This document shows, piece after piece, positions 1 through 9,400 of a stretch of DNA of 9,400 nucleotides. This DNA comes from an uncultured Solimonas sp. (GTDB taxonomy: Bacteria; Pseudomonadota; Gammaproteobacteria; Nevskiales; Nevskiaceae). Where the stretch lies: positions 1 to 9,400 of the forward strand of contig CAMLDZ010000119.1 in NCBI GenBank assembly GCA_946478985.1, written 5' to 3'. A program made the position numbers and the translations under genes. Within the stretch, counting starts at the first letter, position 1. Each line of letters starts with the position of its first letter. The notes beneath the pieces were generated by a model. It was not told the origin of the DNA and made no database searches. It saw nothing but the letters and a program-made list of their open reading frames with translations.

Positions 1-64
1 CTGATGCCCAAGAGCTGACGCCCCTTTGCTGCCGACCCCACAGCCCCCAACCGGAACCCTTCCG

Positions 65-472
65 ATGTCACAGAAAATCTTCGTCAACCTGCCGGTGCAG
101 GATCTCGCCTACTCGCGCAGCTTCTTCAAGGCCCTGGGCTTTTCGATCAACGAGCATTTCAGCGATGAGACCGCCGCCTGCGTGGTGATCAGCGACAGCA
201 TCTTCGTGATGCTGCTGACCTATCCGAAGTTCAAGGCCTTCACGCCGCACCGCATCTGCGACGCCAAGCAGAGCACCGAAGTGCTGGTCTGCCTGTCCTG
301 CGAGAGCCGCGAGAAGGTCGACGCGCTGGTCGGTGCCGCGATCAACGCCGGCGGCTCGCTGTACAGCGATCCGCAGGATCACGGATTCATGTACGGTCAC
401 GGCTTCCAGGACCCGGACGGCCACATCTGGGAGCTGATGTGGATGGACCCGAACGCGATTCCGCAGGGCTGA
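65..472 (+). CDS. VOC-fold (glyoxalase/bleomycin-resistance-like) protein
   Basis: This is a 135-residue single-domain protein of the vicinal oxygen chelate superfamily, of the COG3607 'lactoylglutathione lyase-related' type. The N-terminus MSQKIFVNLPVQDLAYS starts the first beta-alpha-beta unit. The family-typical DTAACVVIS and FVMLLT stretches lie at about residues 34-52, TEVLVCLSCESREKVD at 71-86, and the closing FQDPDGHIWEL motif at 114-124 supplies the usual glutamate ligand position (E123). The length fits one complete VOC domain. Members are probably cytoplasmic homodimers; substrate and metal are unknown here. I chose the ATG at 65 because homology begins there; an in-frame TTG at 26 would only add a proline-rich stretch. 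A weak GGAA at 53-56 may serve as ribosome binding site. The next gene starts 29 nt downstream, and both precede a sigma factor gene. ECF42-type sigma genes are commonly found next to small proteins of this sort, so it is a plausible member of that regulon, though not shown here. Confidence 0.9.
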   Translation: MSQKIFVNLPVQDLAYSRSFFKALGFSINEHFSDETAACVVISDSIFVMLLTYPKFKAFTPHRICDAKQSTEVLVCLSCESREKVDALVGAAINAGGSLYSDPQDHGFMYGHGFQDPDGHIWELMWMDPNAIPQG

Positions 473-486
473 GATGCCTGCTCATT

Positions 487-495
487 AGAAGGAGA
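487..495 (+). promoter_or_regulatory. Strong Shine-Dalgarno that fixes the DUF1428 start
   Basis: The sequence agaaggaga contains a near-perfect AAGGAG (489-494), with 7 nt between it and the ATG at 502. It settles the start of the DUF1428 gene at 502 rather than at the in-frame ATG at 439, which lies inside the VOC gene. It is the best ribosome binding site in the window; most other genes here have weak ones. Confidence 0.8.
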
Positions 496-501
496 ACACC
501 C

Positions 502-858
502 ATGTCCTATGTCGATGGCTTCGTCCTGCCAGTGCCCAAGGATCAGCTCGCCGCCTACCGCAAGCTGGCGCGCAAGGCCGGCAAGATCTGGATGGAATAC
601 GGCGCGCTGGAATACTGCGAGTCGGTCGCGGACGACGTGAAACCGGGCAAGCACACCTCGTTTCCGCAGAGCGTCAAGCTCAAGGACGACGAGACGGTGG
701 TGTTCGCGTGGATCCGCTACAAGTCACGCGCGCAGCGCGACCGCATCAACGCCCTGGTGATGAAGGACCCGCGCCTGGCCAGCATGGACCCCAAGACGCT
801 GCCGTTCGACGGCAAGCGCATGTTCTGGGGCGGCTTCAAGACACTCGTCGATTTCTGA
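502..858 (+). CDS. DUF1428 family protein (YbaA-like)
   Basis: This is a 118-residue cytoplasmic protein with end-to-end resemblance to E. coli YbaA and the DUF1428 family (COG5507, a ferredoxin-like/dimeric alpha-beta barrel fold). Recognisable parts are the N-terminal SYVDGFVLPVPKDQLAAYR, the central GALEYCESVADDV, the VVFAWIRYKSRAQRD strand-helix, and the C-terminal PFDGKRMFWGGFKTLVDF, which is the most conserved part of the family. No biochemical function is established and no obvious catalytic residues can be named. Length is normal for the family. It starts 29 nt after the VOC gene with an excellent Shine-Dalgarno, so the two are probably co-transcribed. An 81-nt gap (859-939) separates it from the sigma factor gene; I see no convincing promoter or terminator in that gap. 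Its position beside an ECF42-type sigma gene fits the accessory small proteins usually found with that group. Confidence 0.92.
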   Translation: MSYVDGFVLPVPKDQLAAYRKLARKAGKIWMEYGALEYCESVADDVKPGKHTSFPQSVKLKDDETVVFAWIRYKSRAQRDRINALVMKDPRLASMDPKTLPFDGKRMFWGGFKTLVDF

Positions 859-939
859 GCGCGCCGCTGATCGTCCCGCTCGCGGACGCCACGCAGATGC
901 GGCACTCTTGTCCGATATTTTCGGGCAGGCGGAGCGGGC

Positions 940-2190
940 ATGGCGGGTGTCGAGGCGGCGACGGCGCGGGCGGCGGTCGAATCGGTCTACCGGGCGGAAT
1001 CGCGTCGCGTGCTGGCGACGCTGATCCGCCTGCTCGGCGACTTCGAGCTTGCCGAGGAAGCGCTTCATGACGCCTTCGCCGCCGCCGTCGAGCAATGGCG
1101 GCGCGAAGGCATTCCGGATCATCCGCGCGCCTGGCTGGTGTCCGCCGGCCGCTTCAAGGCGATCGACGCGATCCGCCGCCGCGCGCGCTTCGACGCCTCG
1201 CTCGACCACATCGCCGACGCGATGCTGGCGAACGCCGATGGCGACGGCATCAGCGATGAGGAGCTGGAGGACGACCGCCTGCGGCTGATCTTCACCTGCT
1301 GCCATCCGGCGCTGGCGCCGGACGCACAGGTGGCGTTGACGCTGCGCGAGATCTGCGGGCTGACGACGGAGGAGATCGCGCACGCCTTCCTGTCGACGCC
1401 GCCGACCATCGCGCAGCGCATCGTCCGCGCCAAGACCAAGATCCGCGACGCCGGGATTCCGTACGAAGTGCCCTCGCGCGGCGAGCTGCCGGAGCGGCTC
1501 GACAGCGTGCTGCGGGTGATCTACCTGGTGTTCAACGAGGGCTATTCGGCCTCGTCCGGCAGCGCCGTGACGCGGCATGACCTGTCCGCCGAGGCGATCC
1601 GCGTCTGCCGCCTGCTGGTCGAGCTGCTGCCGGCGCCCAGCGCGCTGGGCCTGCTGGCGCTGATGCTGCTGCAGGAATCGCGGCGCGAGGCGCGCAGTAC
1701 CGCCGACGGCGACGTGGTGCTGCTCGAAGACCAGGACCGCGGCCGCTGGAACCGTGCGCTGATCGCCGAGGGCCTGGCGCTGGTCGAGCGGGCCTTGCCG
1801 CAGCCAGGCCACGGCCCCTACGCGATCCAGGCGGCGATCGCCGCGCTGCACGCGCAGGCGCCGAGCGCCGCCGTCACCGACTGGGCGCAGATCGTGGCGC
1901 TCTACGACCTGCTGCAAACGATGGCGGCATCGCCGGTGGTGGCACTCAACCGCGCGGTGGCGGTGGCGATGCGCGACGGACCGCAGGCCGGTCTGACGCT
2001 GATCGAGTCGATCCTCGACGACGGCGCACTGGACGACTATCACCTTCTGCACGCCGCGCGCGGCGAGCTGTGCCGGCGCCTCGGCCAGGTCGAGCCGGCA
2101 CGCGCCGCCTTCACCGCCGCGCTCAAACTGGCGCGGCAGGCGCCGGAGCGGCGCTTTCTCGAAAAGCGCCTGCGCGAGCTGTCGGCGTGA
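940..2190 (+). CDS. ECF42-type RNA polymerase sigma factor with C-terminal extension
   Basis: This is a 416-residue sigma-70-family factor, more than twice the length of an ordinary ECF sigma. Sigma region 2 spans about residues 12-86 (VYRAESRRVLATLIRLLGDF, then AEEALHDAFAAAVEQW and PRAWLVSAGRFKAIDAIRRR). Sigma region 4 covers about 113-170, with LRLIFTCCHPALAPDAQVAL and the helix-turn-helix LTTEEIAHAFLSTPPTIAQR. The extension begins with the group hallmark VIYLVFNEGYSASSG at 193-207 (DUF6596) and continues with RALIAEGLALVERAL, GPYAIQAAIAALHA and SPVVALNRAVAVAM, ending in a TPR-like helical region (YHLLHAARGELCRRLG, FLEKRLREL). These identify the ECF42 group. Members of this group usually lack a dedicated anti-sigma factor and the extension is thought to control activity; no anti-sigma gene is visible here. 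It would direct RNA polymerase to its own small regulon, typically the neighbouring VOC/DUF/DGPF-type genes. A purine-rich ggcggagcggg precedes the ATG. The next gene begins 7 nt after its stop. Confidence 0.95.
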   Translation: MAGVEAATARAAVESVYRAESRRVLATLIRLLGDFELAEEALHDAFAAAVEQWRREGIPDHPRAWLVSAGRFKAIDAIRRRARFDASLDHIADAMLANADGDGISDEELEDDRLRLIFTCCHPALAPDAQVALTLREICGLTTEEIAHAFLSTPPTIAQRIVRAKTKIRDAGIPYEVPSRGELPERLDSVLRVIYLVFNEGYSASSGSAVTRHDLSAEAIRVCRLLVELLPAPSALGLLALMLLQESRREARSTADGDVVLLEDQDRGRWNRALIAEGLALVERALPQPGHGPYAIQAAIAALHAQAPSAAVTDWAQIVALYDLLQTMAASPVVALNRAVAVAMRDGPQAGLTLIESILDDGALDDYHLLHAARGELCRRLGQVEPARAAFTAALKLARQAPERRFLEKRLRELSA

Positions 2191-2197
2191 GCTTGGC

Positions 2198-3103
2198 ATG
2201 AGCCTGAGCCGCTGGCGCGACAGCGGTGGCCGCTTCGAGTTCGACGGCCACCGCATCTACACCCGCACGCAGGGCCAGGGGCCCGAAGCGCTGCTGCTGC
2301 TGCATGGCCTGCCGACCGGCTCCTGGGACTACGAGGCGATGTGGCCGGCGCTGACGCGCCGCTTCGCGCACGTCATCGCCTTCGACTTTCTCGGCTGCGG
2401 CTTCTCCGACAAGCCGGCGCGGCATCGCTACTCGCTGTTCGAGCAGGCCGATCTGGCGCTGGCGCTGCTGCGCGCGCGCGGCGTCGAGCGCGTGCATCTG
2501 ATCGCGCACGACTACGGCGTCAGCATCGCCCTGGAACTGCTGGCACGCGATCTCGCCCGCGCGCAGCTACAGTCGACGATGCCGCAGCTGCTCAGCTGCA
2601 TCTTTCTCAGCGGCGGCCTGATGCACGGCGCGTATCGCTATTTTTCGGCGCTGGGTGTGCTGCGCGGTCCCTTGGGGCCACTGTATTCGCGGATGATCGG
2701 GCCGCGGCGCTTTGCCAGATCCTTTGCCCGCTTCTTCGGGCCGCAGACGCGGCCGGGGCCGATCGAACAGCACGATTACTGGACGCTGTTGTCGCTGCAG
2801 CAGGGCTGCCGCGTGCTGCCGCGGCTGCTGCGCTACATCGACGAACGCGACGAGCAGCGCGGGCGTTATCTCGACACCCTGCGCCGCACGACGGTGCCGC
2901 TGCGCTTGATCTGCGGGCTGGCCGATCCCTACTCCGGCCGTGCGATGGTCGAGCGCTACCGGCGGGCGCTCGCCCAGGCGGATGTCGTCCTGCTCGAACA
3001 GATCGGCCATCTGCCGCATGTGGAGGCGCCGGATCGCGTGCTGCGTGCCGTACACGCCTTCCACGACCGGCTCGCAGACGCCGACACCGGCGAGCGTCGA
3101 TAA
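2198..3103 (+). CDS. Alpha/beta-fold hydrolase, MEST/PEG1-like
   Basis: This is a 301-residue alpha/beta hydrolase. The oxyanion-hole strand reads LLLLHGLPTGSWDYEAMW (HG at 36-37), followed by AFDFLGCGFSDKP (61-73) and YSLFEQADL. The nucleophile elbow is AHDYG at 103-107, which puts aspartate D105 at the nucleophile position, as in haloalkane dehalogenases and epoxide hydrolases rather than esterases. D243 (GLADPYSG) is a likely acid and H271 (IGHLPHVEAPD) the likely catalytic base. The order and wording of these motifs (HG-PT-S-D, FLG-GFSDKP, HDYG, FGPQTRP, LLRYIDER) resemble the vertebrate imprinted protein MEST/PEG1 and its bacterial relatives, from memory of those sequences. The substrate is unknown. 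There is no signal peptide, so it is probably cytoplasmic. The gene starts 7 nt after the sigma stop and ends 7 nt before rlmJ, suggesting one transcript. The ribosome binding site is weak, so translational coupling is likely. Confidence 0.88.
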   Translation: MSLSRWRDSGGRFEFDGHRIYTRTQGQGPEALLLLHGLPTGSWDYEAMWPALTRRFAHVIAFDFLGCGFSDKPARHRYSLFEQADLALALLRARGVERVHLIAHDYGVSIALELLARDLARAQLQSTMPQLLSCIFLSGGLMHGAYRYFSALGVLRGPLGPLYSRMIGPRRFARSFARFFGPQTRPGPIEQHDYWTLLSLQQGCRVLPRLLRYIDERDEQRGRYLDTLRRTTVPLRLICGLADPYSGRAMVERYRRALAQADVVLLEQIGHLPHVEAPDRVLRAVHAFHDRLADADTGERR

Positions 3104-3110
3104 TGGCGGC

Positions 3111-3940
3111 ATGCACTACCAGCACCGTTTCCACGCCGGCAATTTCGCCGACGTCTTCAAGCACGTCCTGCTCTGCGAGCTGTTGCAGGCGCTGAACCGC
3201 AAGGACACGCCCTGGGCGTACCTGGAGACGCACGCCGGGGCCGGCGCCTACGCGCTCGACGCCGCCGCCGAGCGCACGCAGGAGTATCAGGACGGCATCG
3301 GCCGGCTGTATGGCCGCGCGGATGCGCCGGCCGCGGTGACCGCCTATCTCGACATCGTGCGCGCGCAGAACCCGGCAGGGCTGCGCCGCTATCCGGGCTC
3401 GCCGGCGATCGCCGCGCAGGTGGCGCGCGCGACCGACCGCCTGGTGCTGTGCGAGCGCCAGCCGGCCGTCGCCGCGGAACTCAAGGCAGCGCTCGCGCGC
3501 GATCGCCGCGTGGCCATCCATCAGCGCGACGGCTACGAGGCCGCGGCGCTGCTGCCGCTGCCGGAGAAGCGCGTGCTGGTGCTGGCCGATCCGCCGTTCG
3601 AGCGGCCGGACGAATTCGACGCGCTGGCGGACTTCACGCTGCGCGCCCTGCAGCGCAGCTCGTCGGCGATTTATGCGCTGTGGTATCCGTACAAGAAGCG
3701 CTTCGACACCGAGCGCTTCCTGCGGCGGATGCGTCGCGACCTCAAGCGCGAGTCACTGAACTGTCTGTTCGACACCGGCGCGCCGAGCGAGGGACAGATG
3801 CACGCCTGCGGCATGCTGGTGATCAACCCGCCGTTTCCGTTCGTCAACGACATCGGCCCGGTGCTGCAATGGCTGGCCGCGGCGCTCGCCGCCGGGCCCA
3901 GGCCGCGCGCGCAGGCCGAACTCTGGAGCAAGCCGAGCGC

Positions 3941-3944
<4 letters not shown>
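3111..3944 (+). CDS. rlmJ: 23S rRNA (adenine(2030)-N6)-methyltransferase RlmJ
   Basis: This 277-residue SAM-dependent methyltransferase places the m6A mark at A2030 of 23S rRNA during large-subunit maturation in the cytoplasm; the E. coli enzyme is about 280 residues. The diagnostic N-terminus MHYQHRFHAGNFADVFKH is present, followed by the SAM-binding ETHAGAGAY (39-47), RRYPGSP (92-98), and the amino-methyltransferase catalytic motif DPPFE at 160-164 (DPPY/F-type), where D160 and the PP turn hold the target adenine. The C-terminal stretch SEGQMHACGMLVINPPF (226-242) is also typical. I chose the ATG at 3111 because it matches the family N-terminus exactly; the in-frame ATG at 2940 lies deep in the hydrolase gene. 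The spacing to the upstream stop is 7 nt, and the NUDIX gene overlaps its stop by 4 nt (ATGA). All catalytic motifs are intact. Confidence 0.96.
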
Positions 3945-6761
<2,817 letters not shown>

Positions 6762-6796
6762 GCCGGCGCCGTCTGAGCACGACGCAGATGCCGAGG

Positions 6797-6825
6797 CGGC
6801 CGCCACAGCTTGTGGCGGCCGTTTT
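6797..6825 (+). terminator. Rho-independent terminator after thiC
   Basis: CGGCCGCCACA (6797-6807) and TGTGGCGGCCG (6811-6821) form a perfect 11-bp GC-rich hairpin with loop GCT, followed by TTTT (6822-6825). It lies 35 nt after the thiC stop and would end the thiC transcript, separating it from the amidohydrolase gene. The tail CCGTTTTCGTT is identical over 11 nt to that of the riboswitch terminator upstream of thiC. Confidence 0.93.
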
Positions 6826-6925
6826 CGTTGGTGCACCGCCAGGGCCGAATGTCGACGATGTCGTCGAAAATGGTATGCAATTTGCGGGTCTTCTCGGAAC
6901 ACCCCCGATCAGGCCAGGCCGCGAC

Positions 6926-8887
6926 ATGACCGCAGACAGCAGAACGCGCCCGCGGGCGTATGGAGCAGCGCTGTTGGCGCTGTCGGCGGCCATCGGCCTG
7001 GCTGCCTGCAAGCGCGAACAGGCGCCGGCGGGCCGTGCCGCGCACGAACTCGGTGCCGAGGCCCGCACGCGCCAGCATCTGGTGCAGGTGGCGCTGGCGC
7101 GTGAGCCGGCCGACCGCATCATCCGCGGCGCGACCGTGCTCGACGTGGTGACGCGCGAGTGGCTGCCCCGGCAGGACATCGTGATTTCCGGCGAGCGCAT
7201 CGCCTGGGTCGGCGACGCCGGCAGCTGGCCGGGCCAGGCGGCGGAGATCATCGATGCCTCCGGCGAGTACGCCGTGCCGGGTTTCGGCGAGTCACACAAG
7301 CACATCGAGAGCACCTACCTGACGCCCGAGTACGAAGCCGCGCTGGTGATCCCGCGCGGCAACACCTGGACGATCGAGGATTCGCACGAGATTTCCAACG
7401 TGGTCGGCACGCACAACGTCGACTTCTGGTTGCGCGCCGAGAAGGCCGGCAGCCCGCTGAAGATCTTCGCGTCGATCGGCTCGGCGACGCCGCCGACGAT
7501 CTACGAGTTCGGCGGCGGCTACTACGGCTACCAGGAGATGTCCGACTTCATGACACAGAACCCGGACCGCGTGATCTCGCTGGGCGAGGTCATGGACTGG
7601 CCGGCCGTCAACGCGCCGCCCGATGCCAGGGCCGATGCCGGGCGCCAGCGCATCTGGGAAATGATCGACGCGACGATGACGCATCGCGGCGTCGTCGAGG
7701 GCCATGGCTCGGGGCTGACGCGGATCGACGAGATCAACGCCTTCAGCGCCGCCGGCCTGTCGTCCGACCACGAAACGCGCTTGCCGCAGGAGGGCCTGGA
7801 CAAGCTGCGCCGCGGCGTCTTCATCGAAGCGCGTGTCGATCTGATCCGCACGCTGTTCCCCTATCTGCTCAAGCAGAACCTGCAGGACTGGTCGAACATT
7901 TCCGTGACCACCGACGATCGCGACGTGCATGCGACGCTGCAGCTCGGCTCTATGGACTACAACATCCGCACCGCGATCGAGGCCGGCGTGCCGGTCGAGA
8001 TCGCCTACCAGCTCGGCAGTTACAACACCGCGCGGCACTACCATCTGGAAGACCGCTTCGGCTCGATCGCGCCCGGGCGCTACGCCGACGTCGTGCTGCT
8101 GTCGGACCCGAAGAAGGTGGCGATCACGCGCGTGTTCGCCAACGGCAAGCTGGCGTCCAAAGGCGCGCAATACCTGCTGCCGATTCCAAAGATCGACTAT
8201 CCGCAATGGACGCGCGACACCATCAACATCGGCCGCGCGCTGCAGGCGGACGACTTCGTGCTCAAGGCGCCGGAAGGCCGCAAGGACGTGCAGGTGGCGC
8301 TGATGGAGCCGTTCTGGTTCGCGCCCGAGTTCATTACCGACACCCTGCCGGTGCAGGCCGACGGCAGCATTCATGCGGATCCGGCGCGCGGCATCATCAA
8401 GGTGGCCGTCGTCGACCGCTATCACGGCAAGCCGGGCGCGGCGCCGTCGGTATCGAAGATGTTCTGGCGCAATGTCGGACCCAAGAGCGCCGGCTCGGCG
8501 CTGGCCAGCTCGCAATCGCACGATCTGCACAACATCTGGGTCGCCGGCAACGACGACGCGGCGATGGCGCTGGCGGTCAACGCCATCGCTGACATGCACG
8601 GCGGCTGGGCACTGGTCAGCGGCGGCAAGCTGGTGGCGACGGTGCGGCTGGATATCGCCGGCTTGATGACGGCGCGCCCGGTCGATCAGGTTGCCGCCGA
8701 GATGGAGGCGCTGCACACCGCCGCCGACGCAATGGAATGGATCGGCAATCCCGGCCTGCCGGATCGCATGCGCTTCGCGTTTCTCACCGCGTCGCCGTGG
8801 AAATGGCAGCTGGTGGCGCCGTACGAAGGCAATCCCGGCGGCTTCGTCGATGTGACCAGCGGCAAGACGCACCCGGTGATCTGGTGA
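6926..8887 (+). CDS. Adenine-deaminase-family amidohydrolase with a lipoprotein signal peptide
   Basis: This 653-residue protein resembles adenine deaminases (Ade, converting adenine to hypoxanthine) over its catalytic and C-terminal domains, but it starts with a lipoprotein signal peptide: basic RTRPR, hydrophobic AALLALSAAIGL, and lipobox LAAC with C28 as the lipidation site. The following KREQAPAG looks like a linker. The amidohydrolase begins near residue 63 (DRIIRGATVLDVV). Probable metal ligands are H124 and H126 (GESHKHIES), E221 (LGEVMDW), H260 (EGHGSGL) and D330 or D331 (TTDDR). LSSDHE (278-283) and SIAPGRYADVVLLSDPKKV (380-398) are family motifs, as are SHDLHNIWVAG (531-541) and DIAGLMTARPVDQVA (576-590) in the C-terminal domain. 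It differs from classical Ade at HxH (HKH), and EDSHEISNV replaces the usual ADPHEIANV. Classical Ade is cytosolic and about 590 residues, so export and the altered site make the substrate uncertain. An in-frame ATG at 6875 was set aside because the signal peptide fits 6926; the ribosome binding site is weak. The terminator after thiC implies its own promoter within 6826-6925, which I cannot pinpoint. Confidence 0.88.
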   Translation: MTADSRTRPRAYGAALLALSAAIGLAACKREQAPAGRAAHELGAEARTRQHLVQVALAREPADRIIRGATVLDVVTREWLPRQDIVISGERIAWVGDAGSWPGQAAEIIDASGEYAVPGFGESHKHIESTYLTPEYEAALVIPRGNTWTIEDSHEISNVVGTHNVDFWLRAEKAGSPLKIFASIGSATPPTIYEFGGGYYGYQEMSDFMTQNPDRVISLGEVMDWPAVNAPPDARADAGRQRIWEMIDATMTHRGVVEGHGSGLTRIDEINAFSAAGLSSDHETRLPQEGLDKLRRGVFIEARVDLIRTLFPYLLKQNLQDWSNISVTTDDRDVHATLQLGSMDYNIRTAIEAGVPVEIAYQLGSYNTARHYHLEDRFGSIAPGRYADVVLLSDPKKVAITRVFANGKLASKGAQYLLPIPKIDYPQWTRDTINIGRALQADDFVLKAPEGRKDVQVALMEPFWFAPEFITDTLPVQADGSIHADPARGIIKVAVVDRYHGKPGAAPSVSKMFWRNVGPKSAGSALASSQSHDLHNIWVAGNDDAAMALAVNAIADMHGGWALVSGGKLVATVRLDIAGLMTARPVDQVAAEMEALHTAADAMEWIGNPGLPDRMRFAFLTASPWKWQLVAPYEGNPGGFVDVTSGKTHPVIW

Positions 8888-8894
8888 GCCGCTG

Positions 8895-9400
8895 ATGCGG
8901 CGCATCGCCGCGCTGCCGCGTCTGCTGGCCGTGCTGCTGGCGCTGGTGGCGCTGCCGGCGCCGGCGCACCTGCTCAACATGACGCGCGTGCAGGTCGACG
9001 TGGCGGCCGACGGCACGGTCGACATGGCGATGTCGATCGACCTGATGCGCGAGGCCGGCGGCCCGGCCGACTACTACCGGCTCAGCCGCGTCGCCGATCC
9101 GCTGCACGCTCCGCAGCTCGCGCCGCTGCGGGATCGCCTGCAAGCGGCGCTGCAGCTGCAAGTGGACGCGCAGCCGCTGGCGCTCGATCTGCTCGCGCTA
9201 TCGCTGCCGCAGGACAGCGAGGCGGAATTCCACAATCCGACCCGCTGGCCGATGAGCACGCTGCAGTGGCGCGGCCGACTGCCGGCCGGTGTCGATCTGG
9301 CGCAGGCGCGGCTGACGGCGCGCTTCGATCCCGGCTTCGCCTTCGAAGAGCCGATCGCCTTGACGCTGCAGGCGCGCGCCGACGATCGCAGGATGACGCG
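8895..9400 (+). CDS. Secreted protein of unknown function, N-terminal part (truncated by the window)
   Basis: This frame is open for 168 full codons and runs off the window. It starts with a clear Sec signal peptide: MRRIAALPR, then the hydrophobic run LLAVLLALVAL, then PAPA just before H25, an AxA-type site for signal peptidase I. The mature protein would begin HLLNMTRVQVDVAADG. The visible part has no membrane segment after the signal; it alternates polar and hydrophobic residues (VQVDVAADGTVDMAMSIDLM; ARLTARFDPGFAFEEPIALTLQAR), suggesting beta structure, with one likely helix (LAPLRDRLQAALQLQV). The layout of an extracytoplasmic N-terminal domain starting at 'AH' recalls the long-form HupE/UreJ-like membrane proteins, but the helices that would decide this lie beyond the window, so I do not assign a family. 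It begins 7 nt after the amidohydrolase stop, so the two exported products are probably co-transcribed. Confidence 0.75.
   Translation, partial: MRRIAALPRLLAVLLALVALPAPAHLLNMTRVQVDVAADGTVDMAMSIDLMREAGGPADYYRLSRVADPLHAPQLAPLRDRLQAALQLQVDAQPLALDLLALSLPQDSEAEFHNPTRWPMSTLQWRGRLPAGVDLAQARLTARFDPGFAFEEPIALTLQARADDRRMT

Noticed and set aside
1..18. Possible tail of an upstream gene (ctg atg ccc aag agc tga)
   Set aside because: Only five codons precede the stop and another frame has a stop at 2-4, so I cannot tell which frame, if any, was coding.
26..64. TTG start at 26 for the VOC gene
   Set aside because: It adds only a proline-rich stretch outside the domain; family homology begins at the ATG at 65.
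859..939. Promoter in the gap before the sigma factor gene
   Set aside because: TTGTCC and AT-richer bases near 908-922 can be found, but no -10 at proper spacing stands out; I also saw only an imperfect hairpin near 872-888.
6850..6855. TGTCGA upstream of the amidohydrolase as an ECF42-type -35 element
   Set aside because: The hexamer recurs by chance in this GC-rich window, including inside genes (for example 948-953), and no matching CGAC/CGTC-like -10 appears at about 16 nt spacing.

Overview
The window is GC-rich, densely coding bacterial chromosome with every supported gene on the + strand. The gene set suggests a gammaproteobacterium, possibly a Xanthomonadales- or Nevskiales-like lineage: RlmJ, a TPP-riboswitch-controlled thiC, an ECF42-type sigma factor, and palindromic repeats of the 'cccctctcccg...ggggtgaggg' kind. 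The taxonomic placement is inference.

Layout. (1) Positions 65-2190 hold a small VOC-fold protein, a DUF1428/YbaA-like protein and an ECF42-type RNA polymerase sigma factor with a long C-terminal extension. This is the usual kind of neighbourhood for that sigma group. (2) Positions 2198-4489 hold an alpha/beta hydrolase resembling vertebrate MEST/PEG1, the 23S rRNA m6A2030 methyltransferase gene rlmJ, and a NUDIX hydrolase. They are packed with 7-nt gaps or a 4-nt overlap, so they are probably co-transcribed and may read on from the sigma gene. (3) Positions 4490-4781 are non-coding: a palindromic repeat, a candidate promoter, a TPP riboswitch aptamer and an intrinsic terminator as expression platform. 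(4) Positions 4782-6761 are thiC (HMP-P synthase of thiamine synthesis), followed by a strong intrinsic terminator. (5) Positions 6926-8887 encode an adenine-deaminase-family amidohydrolase that carries a lipoprotein signal peptide. (6) From 8895 a secreted protein of unknown function begins and runs off the window.

Most interesting points. thiC carries an in-frame palindromic repeat that encodes about 20 extra residues between its N-terminal domain and its catalytic core. A relative of that repeat lies just upstream of the gene's riboswitch. The riboswitch has a candidate 9-bp antiterminator pairing that would exclude both the aptamer's P2/P3 arm and the terminator. The adenine-deaminase homologue appears to be exported and lipid-anchored, and it differs from the classical family at otherwise conserved active-site motifs. 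I found no CRISPR array, tRNA, rRNA, insertion sequence or phage gene. I did not find a multi-gene system that I would call wholly new.
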